A stretch of 64,000 nucleotides of DNA from an uncultured Francisella sp. Its GTDB lineage: Bacteria > Pseudomonadota > Gammaproteobacteria > Burkholderiales > Neisseriaceae. Made by a program: the position numbers and the translations under genes. Of the stretch, positions 56,568 through 64,000 are shown piece by piece. The first letter of the stretch is position 1. Every line of letters starts with the position of its first letter. Below the pieces are notes generated by a model. It ran no database searches, was not told the origin of the DNA, and saw nothing but the letters and a program-made list of their open reading frames with translations. The stretch covers positions 39,794 to 103,793 of the forward strand of contig CALTZA010000006.1 of NCBI GenBank assembly GCA_943913655.1, written 5' to 3'.

Positions 56568-57434
56568 CTATTTAGACGACGCCAAGATATTAATAGATGT
56601 GTGGTGTTCGATCTCTTTATCTCCCCAGAGAGTTTTCTGTGCATAAGAGGGAGCAAAGTGCTCAAAGTCATATAGTTCGGTGTCCAAGAGATGAGAAGGT
56701 GTTACTTGCTGTAAAGCAGTGAAAATACTTTCAATACGCCCAGGATATTTTTTCATCCACTCAGCCAGCATCACCTTCATTGCTTGGCGCTGCAGATGAG
56801 GTTGTGAGCCACATAAATTACAGGGAATAATTGGGAACTGTTTTAATTGTGCGAACTCAATCAAGGCCTGTTCAGGTACATAGGCTAACGGGCGAATTAC
56901 AATATGCCGTTTGTCATCGGTAAGCAGTTTGGGGGACATCGCTTTTAATGTACCGCCATAAAATAGATTGAGGAAAAATGTCTCGATAATGTCTTCGCGA
57001 TGATGACCTAGGGCAATTTTAGTAGCGCCCAGTTCCTCAGCCACACGATACAAAATCCCACGCCGCAAACGGCTACACAATGAGCAAGTGGTTTTTCCTG
57101 ATGCGATCTTGTCTTTAACAATACGATAGGTATCTTCCTCCACAATACGATATGGCACACCTAGTTTTTTTAAATAATTGGGCAATACCTCTGTTGGGAA
57201 ATGTGGTTGCTTTTGATCGAGATTGACCGCAATCAAATCAAAAGCAAGCGGTGCTGATTGTTGCAGCCCCAATAAAATATCCAATAAACCATAGCTATCT
57301 TTACCCCCCGAAAGACAGACCATCACCTTATCACCCGCTTCGATCATGTGAAAATCGTTGATAGCCTTACCTACCCAATGGCGTAGCTTCTTAATAAGTT
57401 TATTGTTTTCAAACTGCGCTTTTTTTTCATCCAT
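56568..57434 (-). CDS. ttcA: tRNA 2-thiocytidine biosynthesis protein TtcA
   Basis: 288 residues. PP-loop [11 protein letters not shown], and the two CxxC pairs [10 protein letters not shown] and CNLCGSQ that hold the [4Fe-4S] cluster; [10 protein letters not shown] in between. Thiolates C32 of some tRNAs. Starts 10 bp after the purM stop on the same strand. Confidence 0.96.
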   Translation of the reverse strand: MDEKKAQFENNKLIKKLRHWVGKAINDFHMIEAGDKVMVCLSGGKDSYGLLDILLGLQQSAPLAFDLIAVNLDQKQPHFPTEVLPNYLKKLGVPYRIVEEDTYRIVKDKIASGKTTCSLCSRLRRGILYRVAEELGATKIALGHHREDIIETFFLNLFYGGTLKAMSPKLLTDDKRHIVIRPLAYVPEQALIEFAQLKQFPIIPCNLCGSQPHLQRQAMKVMLAEWMKKYPGRIESIFTALQQVTPSHLLDTELYDFEHFAPSYAQKTLWGDKEIEHHTSINILASSK

Positions 57435-57444
57435 ACAGGTACAC

Positions 57445-58482
57445 TTACTCTATTATTGCAACCGCTTCTTCTTGCGCATTTCTTGGCAAGATCTCACCCA
57501 AGCGATAAACAGTTTCTCCCATTTTTTCAAATTCTTTGATCGCGCGCGATACATCTTCTGCTGACACCACCACCACCATGCCAATACCGCTATTAAAAGT
57601 ACGATACAACTCCTGTTCACTTAACTGCCCTTCTTCGCGCAACCATTGAAACAAAGGCGGTAAAGACCAAGCTGCTTTATGTAAGCACGCCTTCACACTT
57701 GCCGGCAATATACGCGGAATGTTTCCCAAAAGCCCACCACCGGTGATATGTGCCAAGCCTTTGATTTTAACCTTTGCCAAAACTTCCAACACTGATCGCA
57801 CATAAATGCGGGTCGGTGTTAGGATCAATTCCCTTAAAGAACGTCGATCTTTAGAAAGCGGATGATCTAAATCACTTTTGCTATACGCCAGAATCTTACG
57901 AATTAGTGAATAGCCGTTAGAATGCGCTCCGCTTGCAGCCAAACCGATGACCGCATCCCCGGCTACGATAGTATGTCCGTTGATAATATTATCTTTTTCA
58001 ACCACTCCTACCGCAAAACCCGCTAAATCGTATTCACCAACCGGATACATGCCGGGCATTTCCGCTGTTTCCCCACCAATTAAAGCACAGTTGGCAAATT
58101 CACAACCTTGCGCAATACCCTCAATCACTTGCGCTGCCTGTGTAACATCCAGTTGCCCGCAGGCAAAATAATCGAGAAAAAACAAAGGCTCCGCGCCCTG
58201 CGCTAAAATATCGTTGACAGACATCGCTACCAAATCGATACCCACAGTATTATGCTGCTTCCACTCAAAGGCTAGTCGTAACTTGGTACCTACTCCGTCG
58301 GTTCCCGAGACCAATACCGGATGGCGATAGCGCTTGCCAATATCAAAAAGCGCACCAAAACCACCCAAGTCCGCCAAAACCTCAGGACGTCTCGTACGCT
58401 TGGCATAAGGTTTTATCTTCTCAATCAAAGTATTGGCGGCTTCAATATCGACGCCGGCACTTTTATAATCTAAGGGCTGCAT
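57445..58482 (-). CDS. purM: Phosphoribosylformylglycinamidine cyclo-ligase (AIR synthetase)
   Basis: 345 residues. [47 protein letters not shown], and [13 protein letters not shown] are the diagnostic segments. Closes the imidazole ring after PurL. purN, a frequent partner, is not adjacent; ttcA follows. Confidence 0.97.
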   Translation of the reverse strand: MQPLDYKSAGVDIEAANTLIEKIKPYAKRTRRPEVLADLGGFGALFDIGKRYRHPVLVSGTDGVGTKLRLAFEWKQHNTVGIDLVAMSVNDILAQGAEPLFFLDYFACGQLDVTQAAQVIEGIAQGCEFANCALIGGETAEMPGMYPVGEYDLAGFAVGVVEKDNIINGHTIVAGDAVIGLAASGAHSNGYSLIRKILAYSKSDLDHPLSKDRRSLRELILTPTRIYVRSVLEVLAKVKIKGLAHITGGGLLGNIPRILPASVKACLHKAAWSLPPLFQWLREEGQLSEQELYRTFNSGIGMVVVVSAEDVSRAIKEFEKMGETVYRLGEILPRNAQEEAVAIIE

Positions 58483-58655
58483 GCTTACATTTCCTGAAAA
58501 ATATAATCAGGTCATTATATACTTGATCCCTCGATCTTCCGTAGTAGACATCAAGCTGTAAGCAGCTGTTACTATCAAACAAGACAGGAAATTAGCAAAA
58601 AAGATGCGCTAAATAATGAGGTATTAATGAAAATAAAAGACTAATGACAATAAAA

Positions 58656-58982
58656 TCAATTCATCAAATTCTCTTTGAGCCAACGGTGGTAATTTTCTGC
58701 AGCATCAACGGCCGATATAGCAATAATTTCCGGCACTTCATAGGGGTGATGCGCGGTTAAAAAGGTTTGCAAAGCAGGATAATTTCTTCGCAAGGTTTTA
58801 ATTTGTAAAAGACATTCCTGAGCACGCTGCACTTCCCCCTGCCATGCATAATAGGAAGATATATCTCCTATCACTTGGACACAAGCAGCCAATTTTCTCT
58901 GCACAATTTCCTGGGCAAGAGTGTGTGCTAGCCCTTCCTGATCGACAGTGGTAAAGACAATGATGATTTCACTATATATCAT
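58656..58982 (-). CDS. cutA: CutA1 family protein
   Basis: 108 residues. PII-like trimer fold with [22 protein letters not shown] and [11 protein letters not shown], the family signature. Linked to divalent cation tolerance in E. coli, biochemical role unclear. Overlaps the end of glnS by 11 nt. Confidence 0.94.
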   Translation of the reverse strand: MIYSEIIIVFTTVDQEGLAHTLAQEIVQRKLAACVQVIGDISSYYAWQGEVQRAQECLLQIKTLRRNYPALQTFLTAHHPYEVPEIIAISAVDAAENYHRWLKENLMN

Positions 58983-60660
58983 GAGAAGTACCCCAAGTGT
59001 CTCTTAAAGCAACGATTCGGTTAAAGACAGGCCACTGCGTGCAATGATCATAGCGATCGGTGATAAAATAACCCAGACGTTCAAACTGCCATCTGGATTC
59101 GGCAGGTAGTTGGCACGCACTTCTTTCTGCGCGCGCAGCTACTTTGTGATAAGAGTCGGGATTGATGAATTCACGAAAATCGATAAATTCTCCCGCTTCA
59201 TTGCGCATCATATCAGGTGCCTGTACAGTAAATAAACGATCATATAAGCGTACTTCGACCTCTGCAGAGCTTTGTTCACCCACCCAATGTAATACACCTT
59301 TAACTTTCCTGCCCTCTGGTTTCTTACCTAAAGTGTCATAATCAATCACACATTTTAAGCCAACTACTTGTGCATTTACATTTTTAACAACCTCTTCGCA
59401 GCGGATAACATAACTATGCCGTAGGCGAACTTCTCCACCTAAGCACAAACGATGCCATTTAGCAGGAGGATTAAGAGCAAAATCTTCTTGTTCAATATAA
59501 ATTACTGGCTCAATCATGAGCTCGCGCGCTCCATAACTGGTATCTGCCGCATGGTAAGGAATCAGGCGTGATTCACTGAGTGCTGCGTCATAATTCACTA
59601 ATTCGACGCGTAATGGATGAAGTACTACCATCATATGTGGCACCTTCTTCTCTAAATCTTCGCGCATGGCACCTTCTAATATACTTAAATCAACTGTATT
59701 TTCGCTTTTAGAAATACCAATACGTTTACAAAATAAACGCAAACCCTCTGGAGTATAACCACGCCGACGCATGCCAGCAACCGTAGGTAAACGCGGATCA
59801 TCCCAGCCACTGACATCATGCTGAAAAATTAATTTCTGCAATTTCCTTTTTGAAGTCAACGTATACATCAATTCAAGACGTGAAAACTCATATTGATGTG
59901 GTCTAGGTTTGATATCAAGCTGTTCTAATATCCAATCATATAAAGGGCGGTGACCTTCGAATTCCAAAGTACAAAGCGAATGTGTAATGCCTTCAATCGC
60001 GTCCGAAATACAATGCGTATAGTCGTACATTGGGTAAATATGCCAATGATCTCCAGTACGATGATGTTTTGTTTCACGAATACGGTAAATTACTGGATCA
60101 CGCATATTAATATTGGCAGAGGCCATATCAAGTTTTAAACGTAAAGTTTTACTACCTTCTGCAAAGACACCCTCTTTCATTTGCCTAAATAACTGTAAAT
60201 TCTCTGTAATACTGCGCTGACGATAAGGACTATCTTTGCCAGGTTCTGTCAAAGTTCCACGATAGCTGCGCATTGCATCCACACTTAAGTCATCAACGTA
60301 GGCCAAACCTTTTTTAATAAAAAGCTCAGCATATTCATAAAGTTGCTGAAAATAATCAGAAGCAAACCTCGCTTGACCTAGCCACTGAAAACCCAGCCAG
60401 GTGATGTCCTCTTTAATAGCATCTACATATTCCTGTGACTCTTTTTGCGGATTAGTATCATCAAAACGTAAGTGGCAAGCACCACCATAAATATAGGCTA
60501 AGCCAAAATTCAAGCAAATACTTTTAACATGCCCAATATGTAAATAACCATTGGGTTCTGGTGGAAAACGTGTTTGTATGGTGCGATAACGCTTAGAAAT
60601 GAGATCTTCCTCAATAATAGAGCGAATAAAATGATGATCGGCAAAATCGTTAGAATGCAT
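58972..60660 (-). CDS. glnS: Glutaminyl-tRNA synthetase
   Basis: 562 residues. HIGH motif in [22 protein letters not shown] in [13 protein letters not shown] (KMSKS equivalent); the two C-terminal beta-barrel anticodon domains follow from about 340. Its presence implies direct Gln-tRNA formation. Stop lies inside cutA. Confidence 0.96.
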   Translation of the reverse strand: MHSNDFADHHFIRSIIEEDLISKRYRTIQTRFPPEPNGYLHIGHVKSICLNFGLAYIYGGACHLRFDDTNPQKESQEYVDAIKEDITWLGFQWLGQARFASDYFQQLYEYAELFIKKGLAYVDDLSVDAMRSYRGTLTEPGKDSPYRQRSITENLQLFRQMKEGVFAEGSKTLRLKLDMASANINMRDPVIYRIRETKHHRTGDHWHIYPMYDYTHCISDAIEGITHSLCTLEFEGHRPLYDWILEQLDIKPRPHQYEFSRLELMYTLTSKRKLQKLIFQHDVSGWDDPRLPTVAGMRRRGYTPEGLRLFCKRIGISKSENTVDLSILEGAMREDLEKKVPHMMVVLHPLRVELVNYDAALSESRLIPYHAADTSYGARELMIEPVIYIEQEDFALNPPAKWHRLCLGGEVRLRHSYVIRCEEVVKNVNAQVVGLKCVIDYDTLGKKPEGRKVKGVLHWVGEQSSAEVEVRLYDRLFTVQAPDMMRNEAGEFIDFREFINPDSYHKVAARAERSACQLPAESRWQFERLGYFITDRYDHCTQWPVFNRIVALRDTWGTSHDI

Positions 60661-60780
60661 GGGACTGTTTCAAAAGTTTTCTATAGCTAATACAAAAAGG
60701 CCTATCATATCATAATCTACTGCATCGCATTATGTACTTAATTAAGGGATCATAGGCTTAATTTGCTTTATAATAGCAAG

Positions 60781-61326
60781 ATGCAATCCAAACCAGACTT
60801 AAGAAAAAAATTACGGCAACAGCGTTGCGCCATTACAGGGAAAATACGGTCAAAAGCCACTATCGCAATCGAAAAAAATATACTACGCCAGCTTAATCAG
60901 GGCATTGGCAAAATTGCTTTTTACGAAGCTGTAGGTAGCGAATTGAATCTTACCCACTGCGCCCAGCAAATTAAGCAGCGCTATCCTCACTGTGATTTAT
61001 ACGTACCCATTTATTATCATTTTAGCCGAAGACTATGGTGGGTGCCCTATTGGGCTAAAAATAAACGGCGACAAAAGCGCTACTCCCTCCAATCTATGGA
61101 TCAAGTGTTAGTTCCCCTGCTGGGAATTGATCAAACAGGTCATCGGTTGGGGCAAGGTGGTGGCTACTATGATGCAAGTTTTTGTCGTATATTACTCAAA
61201 AAACATCCGGTAAAAATTGGGGTTGGCTTTGCCTGCCAATTGCTCAATAAGCCGCTACCGGCACAGGCGCATGATCAACGCTTACATCAGTTTATCTGTG
61301 AACATGGAACAATTAAATTCTCCTAG
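60781..61326 (+). CDS. 5-formyltetrahydrofolate cyclo-ligase
   Basis: 181 residues from ATG 60781. Basic N-terminus (KPDLRKKLRQQR), PLLGIDQTGHRLGQGGGYYD with the GxGGGYYD ATP/folate loop. Recycles 5-formyl-THF to 5,10-methenyl-THF. A TTG at 60763 would add six residues but overlaps a TATAAT (60769-60774) that places transcription start on the ATG. ssrS (6S RNA), often its neighbour, was not found in the 102-bp upstream gap. Named ygfA or fau in other species. Confidence 0.93.
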   Translation: MQSKPDLRKKLRQQRCAITGKIRSKATIAIEKNILRQLNQGIGKIAFYEAVGSELNLTHCAQQIKQRYPHCDLYVPIYYHFSRRLWWVPYWAKNKRRQKRYSLQSMDQVLVPLLGIDQTGHRLGQGGGYYDASFCRILLKKHPVKIGVGFACQLLNKPLPAQAHDQRLHQFICEHGTIKFS

Positions 61327-61534
61327 ATAATGTATTTCATTGTTTTTTCTAAATTTGGTCTATCTTCTCCTCACTCCAAGTACTAAGTCAACAAAAAGTA
61401 GTAAAGAAATCTGCATAAACAATAGATTATAGCACTATCAGTTGGCTGATACCTGACATTTATTTTTAAGATTAAGCACACAGGTTTGGACATACAAACG
61501 GAACTAATATAAAAGATTGGCTATATTTACTAAA

Positions 61535-62076
61535 TTAGTTAAATAGATTGTTATTACCTTGATTACATAAAAGATAATGGCAGCTTTTTTAAAATTTTCC
61601 TTGCTTTTGGATATAGATGTTTCCCCCAATAAGGCTAATATCATAGCGATTAGCATTTATTTTATTCTTTTTTAGACAATTTCTTATGCTCACCTCATTG
61701 TAGACAATATCTCCGCAAGACCTATTAATGATGCCAATTCGACCTTCCTTACCCTAGGCTTGCTGTGTGCCCCTTGCATCATAATTATGTCGCCGATAAC
61801 CATCTTATGGATACTCTCCTTCATTTACTTTTTGCTTGATCAATTCAGTGGAGCCAACGTCGCACGCCTCATTCTTGCTGCCTGCAGGGGTATTTTTTCC
61901 ATTATTTTCGTAATTACGCCCTTGATCACCAATACCAGGTGGAGAGCCACCGCCATTCTCACGGCTATCTAGCGCATAAGCCGAGATATCGGATCTTGAT
62001 GAGGGTTGCCCAAGCTACATTGACATAAAGGCAAATTAAATAGAGCTATTAAGATGATAGAAAATATATCTTTAAT
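61535..62076 (-). pseudogene. Decayed secreted Gly/Asn-rich protein gene, copy A
   Basis: Minus strand. A signal-peptide-like start (IFSIILIALFNLPLCQC, no ATG) shifts frame into SRENGGGSPPGIGDQGRNYENN. The same frame then continues for more than 100 codons through several stops, with GRIGIINRSCGDIVYNEVS and NANRYDISLIGGNIYIQK, ending at TAA 61535. Sustained protein-like composition across in-frame stops is the evidence for a relic gene. Gly/Asn-rich segments are typical of flexible surface or secreted proteins. Family not recognised. Confidence 0.5.
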
Positions 62077-62103
62077 TTATCATTGATTAATTTCTTTAGA
62101 TCA

Positions 62104-62338
62104 TTAATATCCATTGCCATTTACATGCGCATTGCTGTTGCCATTATTTGAACCCAGTTGAAGAGCTCAAGCCACTGCCGCCATAATTATCAATACCAGT
62201 CCCGGCATTACCATTATTGCTATTTCCTGAATTACTACCTTGATTAGCGATCTCAGGGTCTGCCCTCTCTGTTACTCTTCGCAACATTGGTGCTGGATAT
62301 ATTAAAACATCTATATTTAAAAATACTGCATTAATCTT
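62104..62338 (-). pseudogene. Decayed Gly/Asn-rich protein gene, copy B
   Basis: Minus strand, open from 62338 with no start codon: INAVFLNIDVLIYPAP (hydrophobic), then EIANQGSNSGNSNNGNAGTG, stop at 62144. A shifted frame continues GSNNGNSNAHVNGNGY to TAA 62104. The IxNQGxN / IGDQGRN motif and the Gly/Asn bias resemble copy A, 27 bp further along the strand; probably a tandem paralogue or the detached front of the same gene. Confidence 0.45.
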
Positions 62339-62668
62339 CTAACTCAGTGATTGAAAGCAACAGTACTTTGTTTTTTATAAATAGTAAATATTATTCTTAA
62401 TACTATCTAATGTATAAAGAATTAAGTCGGAATATTCTCTCTTAATCACTTGATTTTACTGCAAGAAAACTATACGTATAGTGTTAAAGTTTTTTGATTT
62501 TGGTATGCTATAAACTTCTTGGATAAAATAAAAAGCACGCTGCCCTGTAGTCATCATCATATAAATAAAACTTTTTCATTTTTATTCTATTTAATGAGAC
62601 TATTGCTGAAATATCCATGATTCTCTACAACAAGATATTGCCATCGAAAACAGAAAGGTTATTTTTTG
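62339..62668. other. Upstream region of recG
   Basis: 330 bp, AT-rich, no coding frame seen. Contains a 14-bp perfect palindrome ACTATACGTATAGT (62469-62482), and 26 bp later an extended -10 TGCTATAAA (62506-62514) on the plus strand that could drive recG. Confidence 0.4.
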
Positions 62669-64000
62669 GTGAATGAATCTTTGCTCTCGCTTGCTCAAGT
62701 GTTATCACTTTCTCCAGCAACTGTATTAAGCTTAGAGAAACTCCATTTAACACGCTTATCTGATCTGATTTTGCACCCCCCTTTGCGTTATGAAGCAGAT
62801 AATGAGGTGCGCGAATTAAATGAAAAGCTGTTGGGACAACAAGTATTACTACAAGGCGTCATCATTGCCCAATCCAGACCACGTCATCAACTATTATTGC
62901 GATTACAAAGTAGTAATGGACGAATGTTTTTCATTCGCTTTATTCATACCTATCCCAACCAGGGCGCTGCTTATCAGCCAGGTCGCGTGATACGTACTTT
63001 TGGTACACTTAAAAAAGGATATTACGGCTGGGAAATGGTGCATCCCAAGATATCTACACACATGGATCAGGCTCCTAGCCCTTATCTCACAGCAATCTAT
63101 CCCACCACCAAAAATCTTAAGCAAGCAACTTTACATAGCATCATCCAAAACGCATTAAAACAAGCGGATTTAGATGATTATCTACCAGATTCCTTTTTAA
63201 AAAAACACGGCTTTATTGATTTTAAAAGTGCTATCACCACCTTACACGCACCTACAGAAGATTTATATGCTGAAAATTTATCGAAACCACCAGCTGCATT
63301 GCATCGCTTACAATTTGATGAGCTTCTTGCTCAACAATTGTCTATGGGCATACTCAAGCGAACTAGAAATAAAAGCAAACAGACAGTTCTACACTGTAAT
63401 GATGAAATGACTCAACGCTTTTTGGCGTTGCTTTCATTCCAACTAACCACGGCACAACGACGAGTGATTGCACAAATCAAAGCCGATTTACAATCGCCTT
63501 ATCCAATGCATCGCTTGCTTCAAGGAGATGTGGGTTCTGGTAAAACTGTCGTGGCTGCTTTGGTGGCTTTATTAATCATTTCAGCAGGTTACCAAGTGGC
63601 TTTACTCGCACCAACGGAATTATTGGCTGAACAGCATTTTTCCCAATTTCAAAAGTGGTGGCAAGATTTGGGTCTAACTGCTGTACTACTAACGGGTAGT
63701 CAGAACAAAAAAGAAAAAGAAGCTAGTAAAGAATCTATTAAAATAGGTTTAGCTCATTTAGCCATCGGCACGCATGCCTTAATACAAAAAGATGTGCGTT
63801 TTAGCAAACTACGTCTGATCATTGTTGATGAGCAGCATCGCTTTGGCGTGTCACAGCGCCTAGCATTAAAAGAAAAAGCAGCGCAAGTTGATCAGCTTAT
63901 GATGTCGGCCACGCCTATTCCTCGCACCTTAGCCATGAGTTATTTTGCTGATGTTGATAGTTCGATTTTAGATGAGTTGCCCCCTGGCAGGATTCCGGTA
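62669..64000 (+). CDS. recG: ATP-dependent DNA helicase RecG, N-terminal 444 codons
   Basis: Truncated by the right window edge. GTG start at 62669 after AAAGG (62655-62659). The N-terminal wedge/OB domain covers about 1-190 (LRLQSSNGRMFFIRFIH; GYYGWEMVHPK). The helicase core begins LTTAQRRVIAQIKADL, with Walker A QGDVGSGKTVVAAL, APTELLAEQH, DEQHRFGV in place of DEAH, and SATPIPRTLAMSYFADVD. It regresses stalled forks and resolves branched DNA. An ATG in another frame at 62673 leads nowhere, so GTG decides the start. Confidence 0.95.
   Translation, partial: MNESLLSLAQVLSLSPATVLSLEKLHLTRLSDLILHPPLRYEADNEVRELNEKLLGQQVLLQGVIIAQSRPRHQLLLRLQSSNGRMFFIRFIHTYPNQGAAYQPGRVIRTFGTLKKGYYGWEMVHPKISTHMDQAPSPYLTAIYPTTKNLKQATLHSIIQNALKQADLDDYLPDSFLKKHGFIDFKSAITTLHAPTEDLYAENLSKPPAALHRLQFDELLAQQLSMGILKRTRNKSKQTVLHCNDEMTQRFLALLSFQLTTAQRRVIAQIKADLQSPYPMHRLLQGDVGSGKTVVAALVALLIISAGYQVALLAPTELLAEQHFSQFQKWWQDLGLTAVLLTGSQNKKEKEASKESIKIGLAHLAIGTHALIQKDVRFSKLRLIIVDEQHRFGVSQRLALKEKAAQVDQLMMSATPIPRTLAMSYFADVDSSILDELPPGRIPV

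Noticed and set aside
61760..61972. 70-codon hydrophobic open frame on the plus strand
   Set aside because: It is the antisense of the Gly/Asn-rich relic, whose minus-strand frame has the better protein-like composition; no ribosome site.
1..64000. tRNA, rRNA genes, CRISPR arrays or intact insertion sequences
   Set aside because: Reading the intergenic stretches on both strands gave no cloverleaf with TTC-A T arm, no rRNA core sequence, no regularly spaced repeats and no transposase.

Overview
The window is 64 kb of an AT-rich chromosome from a Gram-negative bacterium, most likely a betaproteobacterium. Evidence: the dnaA/rpmH/rnpA/yidD/yidC replication-origin neighbourhood; a minor-pilin cluster directly behind dnaB, an arrangement known from Neisseria; the block proS-zapE-ndk-rlmN-pilF-ispG-hisS-yfgM-der-hfq; outer-membrane features (Kdo transferase, type IV pilus, lipoproteins, an autotransporter-like protein). 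The species cannot be fixed from sequence alone. Tight gene packing, many 4-nt overlaps, low G+C and several decaying genes suggest a host-associated lineage that is still losing genes.

Layout. 1-4.3 kb: start of dnaN, dnaA (minus), then rpmH-rnpA-yidD-yidC (plus) behind a perfect sigma70 promoter. 4.5-10 kb: purL (minus) and dnaB (plus), divergent. 10.2-14.1 kb: five type IV pilus minor pilin genes. 14.4-24.6 kb: a long minus-strand run proS, zapE, ndk, rlmN, pilF, ispG, hisS, yfgM, der, hfq. 25-27.8 kb: yebC and a GDSL-type autotransporter whose catalytic Ser and His are both replaced. 28-34 kb: ydcH, coaBC, the 4.5S SRP RNA, tyrS, gltX, ilvA. 34.1-35.5 kb: a graveyard with a broken lysozyme-like gene and two diverged copies of another fragment. 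35.8-36.3 kb: two small paralogous secreted proteins of unknown family. 36.5-45 kb: rluB, ribE, ftsK (minus), then fumC, aroE, a lipoprotein and ribD (plus). 45-47.6 kb: a completely decayed ECF-type ABC transporter operon (S, T and double-ATPase genes, all broken). 47.7-53.8 kb: gcvT-gcvH-pgk-waaA-dinG on the minus strand. 53.9-60.7 kb: trmA, a two-gene restriction-modification module, ttcA, purM, cutA, glnS. 60.8-64 kb: 5-formyl-THF cyclo-ligase, decayed Gly/Asn-rich secreted-protein genes, and the first 444 codons of recG.

Functionally most of the window is housekeeping: replication initiation and helicase loading, chromosome segregation (FtsK), membrane insertion (YidC, 4.5S RNA), four aminoacyl-tRNA synthetases (His, Pro, Tyr, Glu) plus GlnS, tRNA and rRNA modification (TrmA, TtcA, RlmN, RluB), purine (PurL, PurM), riboflavin (RibD, RibE), isoprenoid (IspG), CoA and shikimate steps. 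The accessory material is in four places: the pseudo-lipase autotransporter, the 34-36.4 kb secreted-protein/lysozyme island, the ECF graveyard, and the restriction-modification insertion. The most interesting candidates for something undescribed are the catalytically dead GDSL autotransporter and the paired small secreted proteins sharing a Cys-x11-Cys-Pro-Pro-Val-Thr tail.
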